Source: Bryum argenteum (taxonomy: Eukaryota; Streptophyta; Bryopsida; Bryales; Bryaceae). From it: a stretch of 64,000 nucleotides of DNA. Below the pieces are notes generated by a model that worked only from the letters and a program-made list of their open reading frames with translations, was not told the DNA's origin and made no database searches. Below are positions 1 to 11,255 of the stretch, in pieces (position 1 is the first letter of the stretch; each line of letters begins with the position of its first letter). A program made the translations under genes and the position numbers. Location: NCBI GenBank assembly GCA_037043015.1, contig CM073324.1:20104097-20168096 (forward strand), written 5' to 3'.

Positions 1-65
1 TAAATGCAGGGAGGATGTATAGCTAATATAGGATCTTGTAAAACAGGATTTAATTCTGCAAGTGA

Positions 66-611
66 TTTGAATTCCTGGAAGAGGAGGATTTCGAGTTTGA
101 TGCTATGAGTGGGCGCAGTTACAAATCCATCTTGGACGTGCTACTGAAGCCAGCAGATTTGTTACATCCCCCGTCACACTGGTTGGTGATCTCGCACTGT
201 AACAAATCAAAGGAAGTGCAACGCGCGTTGACAGCGTATTTTCCGAACTATACAGTGCAAGAATCTCAATACATAGCGGCAACGGCGGAGAAATATTTTT
301 TCTTGAACAGCACGATCAAGAAGGGAAATGGGGTTGTTGTGCTCATCTATTCGAAGAACGGTTGCCAACCCTTGGCTTGGAAAGAAGTTCTCCGTAGTGA
401 AGAGAAGTTCAAGAAGATTGGCTCTGTGCGAGAGTACCCATCTCACGAGGATGAGCTGCGCATGGAGGTCTACCTAGACTTCATTGAGCAGCTTCAGCGA
501 ACTCCTGAAGATGACATCCCCCCTGTGAAGCTTATCTGCATTGCTGCGGGTCGAAAGGCGATGATCGCTGCAGTGGTGAGGGCTGCACACATTTTTTATT
601 TCAGTTTGTAG
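66..611 (+). CDS. Host gene, first visible exon (unknown protein)
   Basis: The frame is open from about 66, and the first ATG is at 105. An acidic stretch (EEEDFEFDA) lies in frame upstream of that ATG, so the true exon may start further 5'. The protein of about 168 residues is mixed alpha/beta in character (for example a [11 protein letters not shown] strand followed by a charged helix [17 protein letters not shown]). I recognise no family. A plausible splice donor (GTG|GTGAGG) lies at about 575, which would make the last residues intron read-through. This is the 5' part of a gene whose later exons are at 862-1020 and 1230-2617 and whose end I place at 30186-30463, beyond the giant insertion. 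No signal peptide or membrane segment is seen. Confidence 0.5.
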
Positions 612-861
612 ATCCACTGGGCAATTGCCCACTGTCGGGGAGTCTTGACATATATCGGTTTGCAGTTGCGAGTCCTATTTGTATTATTATGGTTCGAACA
701 GTTGTAAATTCCAGGGGGCTATGGCCCAGTGGCAGGGATTCCTACACTAACCGGTTTTTTGTTTTGGGCAGATGAATGGTTTGAAACCTATAGCTGTCGC
801 TCTGCAGGGAGATTCGCTTGATATGTTAGCCTTGATTCTGAGTTCGGATGTAACTTAACAG

Positions 862-1020
862 GGTTTGCGCACCTTTTCCACCCCGGAAAATCAACTGCCG
901 ATGTCTCAGATCATCATGGCCTGAGTTGGAAATCTAAAGGTTCAGAATTGAATCCCGAGAACTCGGATGAGAGTGCCTCAGCTGGTTGCCATGAAGACAT
1001 CACGACAAATTTCGATCTTT
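862..1020 (+). CDS. Host gene, possible acidic/serine-rich internal exon
   Basis: After an acceptor-like TTAACAG (855-861) one frame stays open with hydrophilic content (for example SWKSKGSELNPENSDESAS) up to a GT at about 1021, and an in-frame TAG follows at 1032. The composition fits the acidic linker that begins the next exon. Phase with the neighbouring exons could not be confirmed, so this is an inference from open frame and splice-like borders only. Confidence 0.25.
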
Positions 1021-1229
1021 GGTACTTTGGCTAGGAGAGGGCCTGAAGGCTGCGAGAAGGCGAATGTGCGGATGATGATGAAGTGCACCAATCATTCGAG
1101 GATATATGTTCGGACTCGTAGTATTTCCCACTTCATATTTCGATTTCTATAATTATGCTCTTTTGCTGCTGCTTTAAGTTTAAGTTCTTCTGCTTACCTA
1201 AGTATACTCACTCATTCGTGTATGTAAAG

Positions 1230-2617
1230 GCGAAGATGAGGACGATGCGGATGAAGGTGAGGACGGCAAAGACTCTGCCGAGTATTCACCTGCGACTAAA
1301 GTGACTTCGGTCTTCGAAGGAGATCTCGCATATCCGGAGAGGTTTGCAGCATTGCTCGAGAGTTCGAAGAATATCCTGCCAGACATTGAGGATGGCCATA
1401 GGACGGCTACGGAGATGGCAGTGGCGGAAAGGTCCTCTCTGATGATGGGACGCATTCGTGGCTCAGGTGATTTTCTTCGTTGTTTTCTCCCAAATGCGCC
1501 TCTGATGCCCACACGAGCGCAGCCGGAGAACTTTGGCGTAGCGGTTTGCTCTTGTGATGATGGATATAATCATGGAGACCCGGTAACTGAAAGTCGGGAT
1601 TTTGTAGGTTCCGATTATCAGACTGCATCTCAAGAAGGTCCTGTTCGTCAGGGACGGTCTTGGGATGGCTCTGAACCGCTAATTGGTGGGGTCCCAGTCG
1701 CAGCGACGACGTCATTTGATATCCCAGTGGTCCCAACGCCGGCATGTGAAACTTCAACGGATGGAACTCCGTCTTTTGGCTTTCCAAGGCTTCAACCTAT
1801 TGAAGGGAGCTTGGTTGACCCAGTCGATCAATCGCTTGCTGAAATCACCTCTGCCTTCTCTGACCCCGATGACGTTGTTGCTGCTCGTTCCCGCCCACCG
1901 ATGATCCTTTGCCCAGTGGCAGCAGCCATTTGAACACGTTGGGCGCTGAAGGGCACCCAAATTTGGCAGTGGTCAATTGCCTAGTGGCAGAGAATGCAGG
2001 ATCGCAGGGAGAAGATCATCGTATTCTGGAGACCCAGATCTCCATTCCAGAAGGTGTTCAGGCTCCTATCGAACAAGATGCCGTTCCTACGCCCACCGAT
2101 GATCCTTCGCCCAGTGGCAGCAGCCATTCAAACACGTCGGGCGGCGCGAAGGGCACCCAAATTTGGCAGTGGTCAATTGCCCAAAGGCGGAGAATGCGGA
2201 TCGCGGGGTGAAGACCATCGTATTCCGGAGACCCAGCTCTCCATTCCACAAGGTTTTCAGGCTCCTATCGAACAAGATTGTGCCATTGTCCAGTTTGCTG
2301 TACCTGTTGACGCCGTGAAGCAAATACCATTACCTGCACTACGGGCAGTAAAGGAGGAAATTTCTGGCCCGAAACCTTCAAATATTGAGAATCCCATCTT
2401 AATCGATAGTGACGAGGATGATCTTCATTATAAGAAGACAGTTGTGGAATATCCCACGACCACCTTGAGTTGTCGAAGGTGCCTGATGATATGATCTGAT
2501 GTCGGCAGCAATGATGATAAGAAGTTGTCGCAGGATAAAGCTTTGAGGATTCAACTGAGGGCAATTAGCAAGAAGAAGCTCGCCGTGAATAGAGCTAACC
2601 GCCTGAAAAGCCGTGAG
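1230..2617 (+). pseudogene. Host gene, large exon with broken frame, ending in a coiled coil
   Basis: The exon begins with an acidic run (GEDEDDADEGEDGKD), continues through a Pro/Ser-rich region, contains a duplicated 198-bp segment, then a DSDEDD acidic patch, and ends in a basic helical stretch (KALRIQLRAISKKKLAVNRA). The frame breaks several times: TGA at 1931, TAG at 1982, a shift in the duplicated segment, and a shift near 2490. Different frames are clearly protein-like on each side of the breaks. The coding sense stops abruptly at 2617, where a CAGGGTTGTC terminus begins. The breaks may be decay or consensus errors. No family is recognised. Confidence 0.45.
1893..2278 (+). repeat. Tandem duplication, 198-bp spacing, inside the host exon
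   Basis: The segment starting GCCCACCGATGATCC at 1893 recurs at 2091 with high identity up to GAACAAGAT (2079 and 2278). The spacing is 198 bp, a multiple of three. The copies differ by a few substitutions and small indels (for example GGGCGCTGAAG against GGGCGGCGCGAAG), which put the two copies in different frames. In copy one the codon matching CAA of copy two is TGA. Confidence 0.85.
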
Positions 2618-2734
2618 CAGGGTTGTCAAATCGGTCGACATTCGGGGTAAACCTAGTCCGCGGACGTAGTCCGGACTATGTCGACCGGGACCATAGTCCG
2701 GACCATGGTCCGGGGGGGTAAATGGGAGTTACCC

Positions 2735-3197
2735 CGGTGCCTGGTAACTGGGGGCCGTTGGATCATCCACCGGCAAGATCTCGGCCGCCGATTCTTGATC
2801 CCGGTCCGCCGACCACCCCGGGCCGCTCCGTGGGATCGGACGGCCGCCGACCGCATCAAATCCTGGCCGCCGGTCAAGATGGAACGTTGCGGGCGTTGGA
2901 TTGGGGCGCCGTCGCATGTCCGACGGGCCGTCGGATCGGCGCGCTGCCGACCGATCGGTCGGCCCAGGGGTCGGGCGTCCGACGGACGGATCGGCTCGGG
3001 CAAAACCGGCGGCCGGGTCGGCCAGCGGTCGGTCGGCTGGCGGGCGGTCGGTCGGCTGGAGGGGCGGCCGGCCAGCGGTCGGGCCGGGTCCGCCGGCCGG
3101 TCGGCCGCGTCGGCCATCCGGGCGGCCGTCCGACGGTCGGCCAGCCAGCGACCGATCGGCCGTCCGATCCAGGGCGGGCCGTCGGCCGCTATAAAAG
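2735..3197 (+). promoter_or_regulatory. GC-rich GGTCGGCC island with TATA box, promoter of gene A
   Basis: There is about 450 bp of extreme GC content built from repeated CGGTCGG/GGCCGACC words, ending in TATAAAAGG at 3190-3198. The original downstream sequence (GGCCTCCTTTTTTCTC) is now displaced to 11259 by the gypsy insertion. The same island-TATA-pyrimidine-rich leader-ATG order recurs for genes B, D and E, so I read it as the core promoter of kinase-like gene A (ATG 11472). Long open frames across it on both strands are a composition effect. Confidence 0.55.
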
Positions 3198-3205
3198 GCC
3201 GACCG

Positions 3206-4496
3206 TGTCGCAACCCTTGCTAGCTCTCCTTGGCTTACACCAACTTTTTCCCAACTCTAGCAAGTGTCACGAGCGCTAACTCTGCACATCCCCCACATGC
3301 ACAAAGTTAGCTCTCCATACCAACCACCAAGCTCACCGCTTGGTTATCAATCCCTCCTACTCATGCAACCGGGACTCAACCCCTTCGTAGGTAGCCAATG
3401 GTTAGGTGCGGACTTCCACTTATGTCCAAGGCCCAACTTGGTGGCACTCCCATACCACGCGGCCTAACCGCACTTGGTGGTGTCTCCTCACCACCGCCCA
3501 TGACCACCATGGTGACCCCAAGGCCACCGAGTAATCACAACGCCGGCGGTGAGACACCACCCCACATCGGTAGCACTCATGGTCCTCATTTTGCCTATAT
3601 GAGTCCCCGTGGTGAAGCCCCAACACTAGCTCCCCACCGGGACTCACCTTGTCCTTATGAGCCACCGTGGTGAAGCCCCAACACTAGCTCCACCCACCGT
3701 GCCTCATTTTGCACTTTGAGTCCCCATGGTGGAGCCCCAACACTAGCTCCACCCATTGGGACTCACCTTGGCTTGGGAGTCCCCATGGTGAGGCCCCAAC
3801 ACTAGCCACACCACTGGGACTCCCACCTTGGTCACCACCAAGGCACCATGGGAGTGGGGAGGAGACCAGCCCTCCCCATAGTATACTCTGTGGGATTCGG
3901 CAGCCCCTGGTCCTAGGTGAAGGGCTGGACCCTCACACCTCTAAAGTTTGGAAGACCACCCAATCTCCCAATGCCTTAGCCGCTGGAAGGCCCCGGGAGA
4001 CTTCCCGAACCTTCCAGGGCTCGTATCTACCTCGTCCCGCATCCAAACGCGACGAGCGACCACTCTATCGACATCTACTCGTCAAGCAGATGCCGATAGA
4101 CACCTTACTTGCCTCATTCCGACAAGTATTGAGGGAGTTATGCCCCTCTGAAGATTCGGGAGTCCCGGGCCAGCTTCCCAGTCCAGCACTGTCCCTGGAC
4201 AGCACTCCCTTTAGTCCCACAATCTTCCAACTCCCATAACTTTTAGCTCACACCTCCAACTGAGGTGCTCCTTAGCATCCCGGAATCGTGGCAACATGAG
4301 CTTCCATAATCTCATGTCCATTCCCTCGTGGCTCCTAGTCTCCGTGGGTGAGAGGCGTCTCCAACGCCCGGGGTCCTCTCCCACACTAGGCCCACTTAGG
4401 TTCCCTTCACCTTGGCACCCCAAGGCCCGGGCGTCACTCCGGTGTCCCCTTGGGCCCTTGGTGTTGCGGGCACTCCTCAAGGAGAGGTGCGCGACA
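3206..4496 (-). repeat. 3' LTR of the gypsy element
   Basis: This LTR is 1,291 bp with TG...CA-type ends (TGTCGC...GCGACA). It matches 9965-11255 with, by eye, two substitutions and six one-base indels. It contains degenerate ~60-bp tandem units around the phrase GCCCCAACACTAGC (about 3610-3810). The long plus-strand open frames inside it (for example 3709-4239) lie antisense to the element and have no protein character. Confidence 0.95.
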
Positions 4497-4509
4497 CTCA
4501 CCCCCACCT
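4497..4509 (-). other. Polypurine tract of the gypsy element
   Basis: On the minus strand AGGTGGGGGTGAG lies immediately upstream of the 3' LTR. A purine-rich run in this position primes plus-strand DNA synthesis in LTR retrotransposons. Confidence 0.75.
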
Positions 4510-5292
4510 AATGGAGTCGATGCCCTCATCGACTATACTTGTAGTCGGTCACACCAACTCTTGGGTTGCCATCCCCATTGGTGCGAAATTGTGTTTCACC
4601 AGGCGCGACCCCCACAATGCACTCTCAAACTTTGGCAAAGTCTCAAAGGTGTCGTCACTAGGTGGTCCGTTTAGAACCCTGGACTTCTTCCAAGGCAACT
4701 AAACTACTCTAGACCCACCTACTTTGAGACCCTCTTGGATTGCACTTACCTTGGCTCTCCAAGTTAGGCTCCACTAGCCTAACACTTCTTCCTTGACTAC
4801 TAGGCTGGACCTCAATGCTTCCACCAAGTTGTCTTGGTTGCAAACCCAAGATGGCTTTTACACCACGACTCGATCGCACGAGGGTAATGCCAAGTTCCGC
4901 CCAACTCGGATCCCACTATCTCTTTCGAGGCATGGGTTCATGACTCCCATGCACTAGCTTGCACTAGTTTGTGGGAGTGGCGCTTTCATGAGCACGCGCC
5001 ATTACCTTGTCCCCGCCCGGACAAGCCCAAGGCCAAGGGACTTCATGGTTTTATCCACTCTTTCTCCTAGCCTTGGTCCCCATTACTCGGCCTTCCCAAC
5101 TCGGTTTCACATCTCTATTCCCCTCTTCCACCAACTTAGCACAAGTACAAGACTAGGACTCCATCTCATACTCTTCTCTTTGCACACACCAAAGCCAAAC
5201 TTTATTGCCAAATCCAAAGAACAAGTACAAGTGTTGTGGATCTACGCCCAAGCTACAAGTCATCCTCCCCACTACGGAGGTTGATGTCCTCA
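4510..5292 (-). other. Non-coding 3' internal region of the gypsy element
   Basis: About 780 bp between the chromodomain stop and the polypurine tract. No frame here resembles a protein, and I see no extra gene. It is typical untranslated internal sequence. Confidence 0.6.
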
Positions 5293-5562
5293 TCAATGCC
5301 TACGTTGCTTCTTGTTGGAGCTCCTATTCTTCTCAAAGTTCTCCACCACCTCCTTAGCATTCACCATGTCCTTTGCCGCCACCCACGTTGCTTCTTTCTC
5401 GTGGTATCCTCGCCACTTCACAAGGTATTCCTTGCTCTTGTTTTTGAGGTTCCTACTCTTGAGGATGGCCTCTACCTCATATTCCAAATGTTGTCCAACC
5501 AACTCGGTGGTGGCCGAATCACTTGCTTGCGATCCGCCACAAGGTATCCTCCTTGAATGGCT
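5293..5562 (-). CDS. Integrase C-terminal chromodomain
   Basis: The minus-strand frame 5502-5293 reads YEVEAILKSRNLKNKSKEYLV, then KWRGYHEKEATW and a helix ending VVENFEKN. These are the three-strand-plus-helix signature and the aromatic positions (Y, W, W) of a chromodomain. It lies at the C terminus of the polyprotein, which defines the chromovirus branch of Ty3/gypsy. In that family the domain steers integration by binding histone tails. A frame break separates it from the integrase body just upstream. Confidence 0.9.
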   Translation of the reverse strand, partial: SHSRRIPCGGSQASDSATTELVGQHLEYEVEAILKSRNLKNKSKEYLVKWRGYHEKEATWVAAKDMVNAKEVVENFEKNRSSNKKQRRH

Positions 5563-6811
5563 TTAACAATGAAACATGGAATGTTGGATGCACTTTGATC
5601 TCGGGTGGTAGCTCCAACTTATACACATCTTTGAACACCCGTTCCACAATGGGAAACGGACCCAAAACTTGGACATGAACTTTGGAGTGAGGCCTTCGGG
5701 CATGGTGAAGTTCTTCACATTCAACAACACCTTTTGTCCCACCTCATACTCCACTTCACGTCTTCCGGCATTGACTTGCTTCTCATAGCGCCTTCTTGCC
5801 TTCTCCAACAACAACTTGGTTTTTTCCAACATATGTTCCCGCTTCTTGGCCAAGTCTTCACCATCTTGGTTGAACTCGGTGTTGAATGTGCCCCCTCGAG
5901 AGCTAAGTCGGCAGGTTGGAGTGGCTCCACTCCATAGGCCACTTTGAAAGGTGACTCCTTAGTCGCCGAGTGTGTGGCCGCATTGTAATCGAACTCCGCC
6001 AACCCCACATAGTCTACCCAATCACGTTGGTCCGCACTCACAAAGTTCCTCAAGTATTGGTTCAAGACCCCATTCACCCTTTCGGTTTGCCCATCTGTTT
6101 GGGAATGAAAGGCGAGTGCTAAATGTCAACTTGGTTCCCACCTTCCTAAAGAAGTGTCTCCAAAATGCACTTGTGAACTTTGGGTCTCGATCCGACACAA
6201 TCACTCTTGGCAACCCGTGATGCTTCCACCATGCATCGAGAAAGATCTTGGCGGTCTCAAGTGCGATTCTGCGATTCCTCTAGTTGGCACCATATGAGCC
6301 AACTTGCTAAACCGATCCACCATCACTAAGATGGCATCATACCCTTGCGACTCGGGAAGGCTTGTGATGAAGTCCATAGACACACTATGCCAAGGACCCG
6401 GCGGAATTGGCAATGGTTGCAACAAGCCCGCTTGCTTTTGATATGAAGCCCGGTTAAGTTGGCACTTCACACAAGTCTTCACAAAGTGGGTTATGTCATC
6501 TTTCATCCCCGCCAATAGTACCTCCTTGACACCGTTGCAATGGTAGCCTTTTCTCCCCTATGGCCGGCTATGGGACTATCATGTTCCTCCTTCAAAACCA
6601 ACAATCTAAGCTTGCCTTGAGGAACATACACCCTACTTTGCTTATACTTGAGCAATCCATTCACCAACTTGATCTCCTTGAGCTTCTTGCCCTTCCTAAG
6701 ATCACCAAGCATTTGTTGTGCCTCGGGGTCCTTCATGTACCCCTCTCTTATCCGCCGTTCCCAATTGCCTTCACCCTTATACATGAGCCGCAAGACTTGG
6801 GTGGTGCTCAT
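5563..6811 (-). CDS. Integrase region of the gypsy polyprotein
   Basis: Five overlapping minus-strand frames together cover the integrase. The HHCC zinc-binding part is at 6811-6440 (HDSPIAGHRGEKAT, then CVKC). The catalytic core has MDFITSLP with its Asp and the VIVSDRDPKF Asp (about 6210-6180). The DGQTERVN block carries the Glu (about 6090) and is reached only in the frame adjacent to its neighbour. The C-terminal part (MAKKREHMLEKTKLLLEKAR) leads to the chromodomain. All expected active-site residues can be seen. The breaks between frames are single-base shifts. Confidence 0.88.
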
Positions 6812-6834
6812 GGCATGAAACTCTTCCTTTCTAC

Positions 6835-7260
6835 TTAGCGCATCCGCACCACATTGTCACGGCCCGGTTTGTGGATCAAGTCCACATTCATGAGCGCCAA
6901 GGTATCATGCCACCTCAATTGTTTGGCACTCATTTGTGCTTGTGTCTCAAAATACTTCAAAGACACATTATCGGTGTAGACCTTAGTCTTGTGCAACCCC
7001 AAGTAATGTTGCCATGTCTTCAAACAATGCACCACCGCAAAGAGCTCCTTCTCGTGAGTTGGCCATCTCCTTTGACACCCATCCAACTTCTTGCTCTCAT
7101 AGGCAATTGGCCTACCATCTTGCATCAAGACGCCTCCAATGGCAAAGTCACTTGCATCTGTGTGGACCTCAAAGGGCTTATCAAACTCGGGGAACTTCAA
7201 CACTCGGTGGAGATGACAACTTGTTCTTGAGTTCCTCAAAGGCTTGGTAGCAAAATTCAT
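6835..7260 (-). CDS. RNase H domain of the gypsy polyprotein
   Basis: It reads [20 protein letters not shown], then [20 protein letters not shown], then [11 protein letters not shown]. These are the RT-type RNase H blocks with the Asp of TDAS, the Glu of EKEL and the Asp of YTDN. The domain directly follows the reverse transcriptase and degrades the RNA of RNA:DNA hybrids. The frame is shifted by one relative to the reverse transcriptase at about 7258. Confidence 0.92.
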   Translation of the reverse strand: MNFATKPLRNSRTSCHLHRVLKFPEFDKPFEVHTDASDFAIGGVLMQDGRPIAYESKKLDGCQRRWPTHEKELFAVVHCLKTWQHYLGLHKTKVYTDNVSLKYFETQAQMSAKQLRWHDTLALMNVDLIHKPGRDNVVRMR

Positions 7261-8351
7261 CCCATACTTGGTTCACCCTTTTTCAACAAGTCGGACAAAG
7301 GCTTGGCAATCTTAGAGAAGTTGCGTATGAAGCGGCGATAGTAGTTTGCTAGGCCAAGGAATGACCTAAGTCCCTTTTGTGTAGAAGGCCGCTTCCACTC
7401 TTGAATTGCCTTCACCTTCTTCATGTCCGGCTTGATTCCATCTCCGGTAACCACATGGCCCAAGAACTCCATCTCAAGTTGTGCAAACTCACTATTTTCC
7501 CCATTAGCATAATGCTTGTTGTCTCTAAGCTTCATGAGTACTGCCTCAAGGTGCCTTGCATGTTCCTCGGCCGTCTTGGAAAACACCAAGATGTCATCGA
7601 TGTAGACAATCACAAAGTCATTCATTTCCTCTCGAAAGATGGTGTTCATAAGGGTTGTGAATGTTGAGGGTGCATTGCACAACCCAAAGGGCATCACAAG
7701 GAACTCATAAGACCCATACCTTGTGCGGCACGCGGTCTTTTCCACATCCGCATCCGCAATGCGGATTTGGTAGTAACCCGACTTCAAGTCTATGCGACTA
7801 AAGTACTTAGCTCCCGCCAATCTATCAAAGAGATCATCAATTCGAGGCAAAGGGTAGTTGTTCTTGATGGTCACCTTATTCAAGGCCCTATAATCAATGC
7901 ACATCCTAAGCTTGCCATCCTTCTTGTCCACAAAGAGGACCGGTGCACCATATGGTGACTTGCTTGGTCTCACATAACCCCTTTCCAACAAGTCGTTTAG
8001 TTGCTTCTTTAGCTCCATCAACTCTTTTTGGTTTAACCGATAAGGTGCCTTAGAAGGTGGCTCGGCTCCGAGGTAGCACCTCGATCTTGTGATCCACTTC
8101 TCTTCTTGGGGGTAGCTCTTTGGGTAACTCATTGGTAAGCACATCCTTGTACTTGGCCAACACCTCTTGAATTTCTTTGGGAAGTGGTTGTTGCACCCCT
8201 TCCCCTCATGCCCAAGTTGCTCTTCACGAGCCATCACCACAAATTGATGTTCCAACATTTGGTCTAAAGAGACCAAGTTTAATTTGCCCCCCGCTATTGA
8301 AGGGCCACGAGTTAACTTCAACACTAACTCCTTGCCATCACGGCGCACCAC
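7257..8351 (-). CDS. Reverse transcriptase of the gypsy polyprotein
   Basis: This is a 364-codon open frame with the full set of reverse transcriptase blocks: [69 protein letters not shown], the catalytic YIDD (in [11 protein letters not shown]), and the thumb region ending [10 protein letters not shown]. The first ~80 residues include a garbled linker caused by a shift. The active-site aspartates are intact. This is the longest continuous coding frame in the element. Confidence 0.95.
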   Translation of the reverse strand: MVRRDGKELVLKLTRGPSIAGGKLNLVSLDQMLEHQFVVMAREEQLGHEGKGCNNHFPKKFKRCWPSTRMCLPMSYPKSYPQEEKWITRSRCYLGAEPPSKAPYRLNQKELMELKKQLNDLLERGYVRPSKSPYGAPVLFVDKKDGKLRMCIDYRALNKVTIKNNYPLPRIDDLFDRLAGAKYFSRIDLKSGYYQIRIADADVEKTACRTRYGSYEFLVMPFGLCNAPSTFTTLMNTIFREEMNDFVIVYIDDILVFSKTAEEHARHLEAVLMKLRDNKHYANGENSEFAQLEMEFLGHVVTGDGIKPDMKKVKAIQEWKRPSTQKGLRSFLGLANYYRRFIRNFSKIAKPLSDLLKKGEPSMG

Positions 8352-8760
8352 TAACCGTCTTTGGCTTGCGCCTCACATCCACCGTGTGCGCCAAAGAAGG
8401 TATCCCCTAATATGAGGTCTACCTCATCCATCTCACATAATGTGAAATTCTCAACAAACTCTAATGTCCCACACTTCAAGGTTACTTGCAACGCCACTTC
8501 CTCCGTCTTGTGCGGTTCGCCCTTTGCAAAACGCACATTGATGGGCTTGCTTGCCTTTTGCAAAGGTGGCAAGCCCAACTCCCTGCTAGTTTGGGACTCA
8601 TGAAGGAGTGCGTTGCCCCGTATCAACCAAACATGAGACATCTTTGTCCTTCACTTGGGCCTCAAGAAACAAGAGGCCCGGCCTTGGCTTGAGGCTACTT
8701 GCCTTGGCCACAAAACCTCCTTCTAGTATGCGGTCTTCAACACAAGCAAGACTTGCAATG
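8351..8760 (-). CDS. Aspartic protease region of the gypsy polyprotein
   Basis: The frame 8641-8351 holds the retropepsin fold region ([19 protein letters not shown], then LILGDTFF, the usual second signature). The active-site DTG (in CLVDTG, about 8615) sits at the end of the upstream frame, exactly where a run of four G residues breaks the frame. The preceding segment (about 8760-8640) links the zinc knuckle to the protease. Confidence 0.8.
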
Positions 8761-10022
8761 GTACTCACCTTCTTGTCGGGGCACTCCGCAATGAAGTGGC
8801 CAATCTTGCCACAACCATGGCACCTCTTGGCCTTGGTGTCATCACCTTTGTCTCCCCTTTAGATGGCTTTCCCCCTTGGTGTTCCCTTTTGTTAGAGGCT
8901 CCACCATCCACTTGTCCCTTGTGTTTGTTGCCAAAGCCAAACTTCTTGCGCTCTTTGCCTCGAGCCGCATTCCTATTTGATCCACTTTGTTGAGAGGGGC
9001 CACTTGACTTCCTCTCGGGTCCATCAGGCCTCAATCCTTTCAACAATCTTGATGATGCCTGCCACATCCTCAGGAAGTTTTGGGAACTTGAACAAGGCAT
9101 CCACCACCCACTTTTGAAGCCCACCCAAAAAGATGCACTTCTTAGAGAACTCATCCATCTTGGGTGTGGCATTCATTTGGGCATTGAAGTCACGCACATA
9201 GGCCTTGAGAGACCCAATGTGCCTCATTTGCACCAAGTTCATGCCTTCCCCTCAACTCCTGGTACTCCGGTGTGAAGCGTTCACTCAACAAGTCTTTGAA
9301 GCCACCCCAAGTCAAGTTTGCCACCAACTCCGGCTCTTGCTCCTTTTTGCTTGTCCACCATTGAAGAGCATGATCCTTGAGAAATGTCACCGCAATGGAA
9401 ACCTTGTCCTCCTCATCCGGCTTTTGGACATCATAGTAGTTATCCATCTCAAGAAGGAATTCCTTCACCTTCCTTGCCTTACCAAGTCCCGAGAAGGTGC
9501 TTGGCATGTTTACCTTAGCCAACTTTTTGGTGGAAGATGAAGGTCGGGACCCTTGCATCATGAGGTGTTCAATCAACCTCTCTTGGCGATCCCTTTCTTC
9601 CTTCCCACGCTTGAGCTCTTGATTCACGGAGTCTATGAACTCAAGCATTCTCATTTGGAAAGCCAATTGAGGATCTTGTTTTTCCACCCCTTGGGAAGAC
9701 TCTAGGCGTCTCGACCTAGAGCGCTCCTCTTCACCCAAGGGCTCTCTTGAAGTGACAATTCCATTTGCTCATTGCCCTCACTAGTGGCAGCTTGCTCATT
9801 GGAGTCATGAGAATGAGCCTCACTTGTAGGATCGGGGTCTTTGTTCCCCCTCGTGCGTGGCCGCTTGGAAGCTCCAGGCTCATCACCCTCTGTGGTCTTC
9901 TTCTTGCCCATTGCTCCCTCACACCTTTGCACTTGGGTACTAAAAGCCTCCGCTCGATACCAAGTGTCGCAACCCTTGCTAGCTCTCCTTGGCTTACACC
10001 AACTTTTTCCCAACTCTAGCAA
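8761..10022 (-). CDS. Gag region with CCHC zinc knuckle
   Basis: Three main minus-strand frames make up gag. The N terminus is basic/acidic (MGKKKTTEGDEPGASKRPRT, about 9910). The capsid-like part is 9738-9190 (KVKEFLLEMDNYYDVQKPDE, then DHALQWW, then FKDLLSERFTP) and continues at 9242-9024. The basic tail carries a CCHC knuckle, CHGCGKIGHFIAEC (about 8793-8834). It encodes the structural protein that packages element RNA. Three frame shifts interrupt it. Confidence 0.88.
9952..9962 (-). other. Primer binding site, initiator tRNA-Met type
   Basis: On the minus strand TGGTATCGAGC lies two bases inside the 5' LTR. It matches the common plant initiator-Met primer site TGGTATCAGAGC except for one missing base. 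Confidence 0.7.
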
Positions 10023-11255
10023 GTGTCACGAGCGCTAACTCGCACATCCCCACATGCACAAAGTTAGCTCTCCATACCAACCACCAAGCTCACCGCTTGG
10101 TTATCAATCCCTCCTACTCATGCAACCGGACTCAACCCCTTCGTAGGTAGCCAATGGTTAGGTGCGGACTTCCACTTATGTCCAAGGCCCAACTTGGTGG
10201 CACTCCCATACCACGCGGCCTAACCGCACTTGGTGGTGTCTCCTCACCACCGCCCATGACCACCATGGTGACCCCAAGGCCACCAAGTAATCACAACGCC
10301 GGCGGTGAGACACCACCCCACATCGGTAGCACTCATGGTCCTCATTTTGCCTATATGAGTCCCCCGTGGTGAAGCCCCAACACTAGCTCCCCCACCGGGA
10401 CTCACCTTGTCCTTATGAGCCACCGTGGTGAAGCCCCAACACTAGCTCCACCCACCGTGCCTCATTTTGCACTTTGAGTCCCCATGGTGGAGCCCCAACA
10501 CTAGCTCCACCCATTGGGACTCACCTTGGCTTGGGAGTCCCCATGGTGAGGCCCCAACACTAGCCACACCACTGGGACTCCCACCTTGGTCACCACCAAG
10601 GCACCATGGGAGTGGGGAGGAGACCAGCCCTCCCCATAGTATACTCTGTGGGATTCGGCAGCCCCTGGTCCTAGGTGAAGGGCTGGACCCTCACACCTCT
10701 AAAGTTTGGAAGACCACCCAATCTCCCAATGCCTTAGCCGCTGGAAGGCCCCGGGAGACTTCCCGAACCTTCCAGGGCTCGTATCTACCTCGTCCCGCAT
10801 CCAAACGCGACGAGCGACCACTCTATCGACATCTACTCGTCAAGCAGATGCCGATAGACACCTTACTTGCCTCATTCCGACAAGTATTGAGGGAGTTATG
10901 CCCCTCTGAAGATTCGGGAGTCCCGGGCCAGCTTCCCAGTCCAGCACTGTCCCTGGACAGCACTCCCTTTAGTCCCACAATCTTCCAACTCCCATAACTT
11001 TTAGCTCACACCTCCAACTGAGGTGCTCCTTAGCATCCCGGAATCGTGGCAACATGAGCTTCCATAATCTCATGTCCATTCCCTCGTGGCTCCTAGTCTC
11101 CGTGGGTGAGAGGCGTCTCCAACGCCCGGGGTCCTCTCCCACACTAGGCCCACTTAGGTTCCCTTCACCTTGGCACCCCAAGGCTCGGGCGTCACTCCGG
11201 TGTCCCCCTTGGGCCCTTGGTGTTGCGGGCACTCCTCAAGGAGAGGTGCGCGACA
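9965..11255 (-). repeat. 5' LTR of the gypsy element
   Basis: This LTR is 1,291 bp, the partner of 3206-4496. It carries the same internal ~60-bp tandem units. Differences from the other LTR lie mainly in C or G run length (C5/C4, G3/G2 and three C4/C5 sites), plus two substitutions (G/A near 10288 and C/T near 11184). Confidence 0.95.

Larger units (their letters stand above)
3206..11255 (-). mobile_element. Ty3/gypsy chromovirus, complete with both LTRs
   Basis: This is an 8,050-bp LTR retrotransposon in minus orientation. Two 1,291-bp LTRs (3206-4496 and 9965-11255) begin TGTCG and end CGACA. A 5-bp target duplication GACCG flanks it (3201-3205, 11256-11260). The order is gag, zinc knuckle, protease, reverse transcriptase, RNase H, integrase, chromodomain. 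The LTRs are almost identical, so the insertion is recent. Reading frames are broken about a dozen times, which disagrees with that youth and points to indel errors. It landed just downstream of the TATA box of gene A and separates that promoter from its gene. Confidence 0.95.

Noticed and set aside
2653-3279. Several overlapping open frames of 97-186 codons on both strands
   Set aside because: They are all within the GC island, Arg/Gly/Pro/Ala-rich in every phase, and follow from the lack of AT-rich stop codons. The same holds for 15575-16186, 17982-18313, 20919-21317 and 29646-30145.
3709-4239. A 176-codon frame inside the LTR (repeated at 10467-10997)
   Set aside because: It is identical in both LTRs, antisense to the element, Pro/Ser/His-rich from short tandem units, and has no domain.
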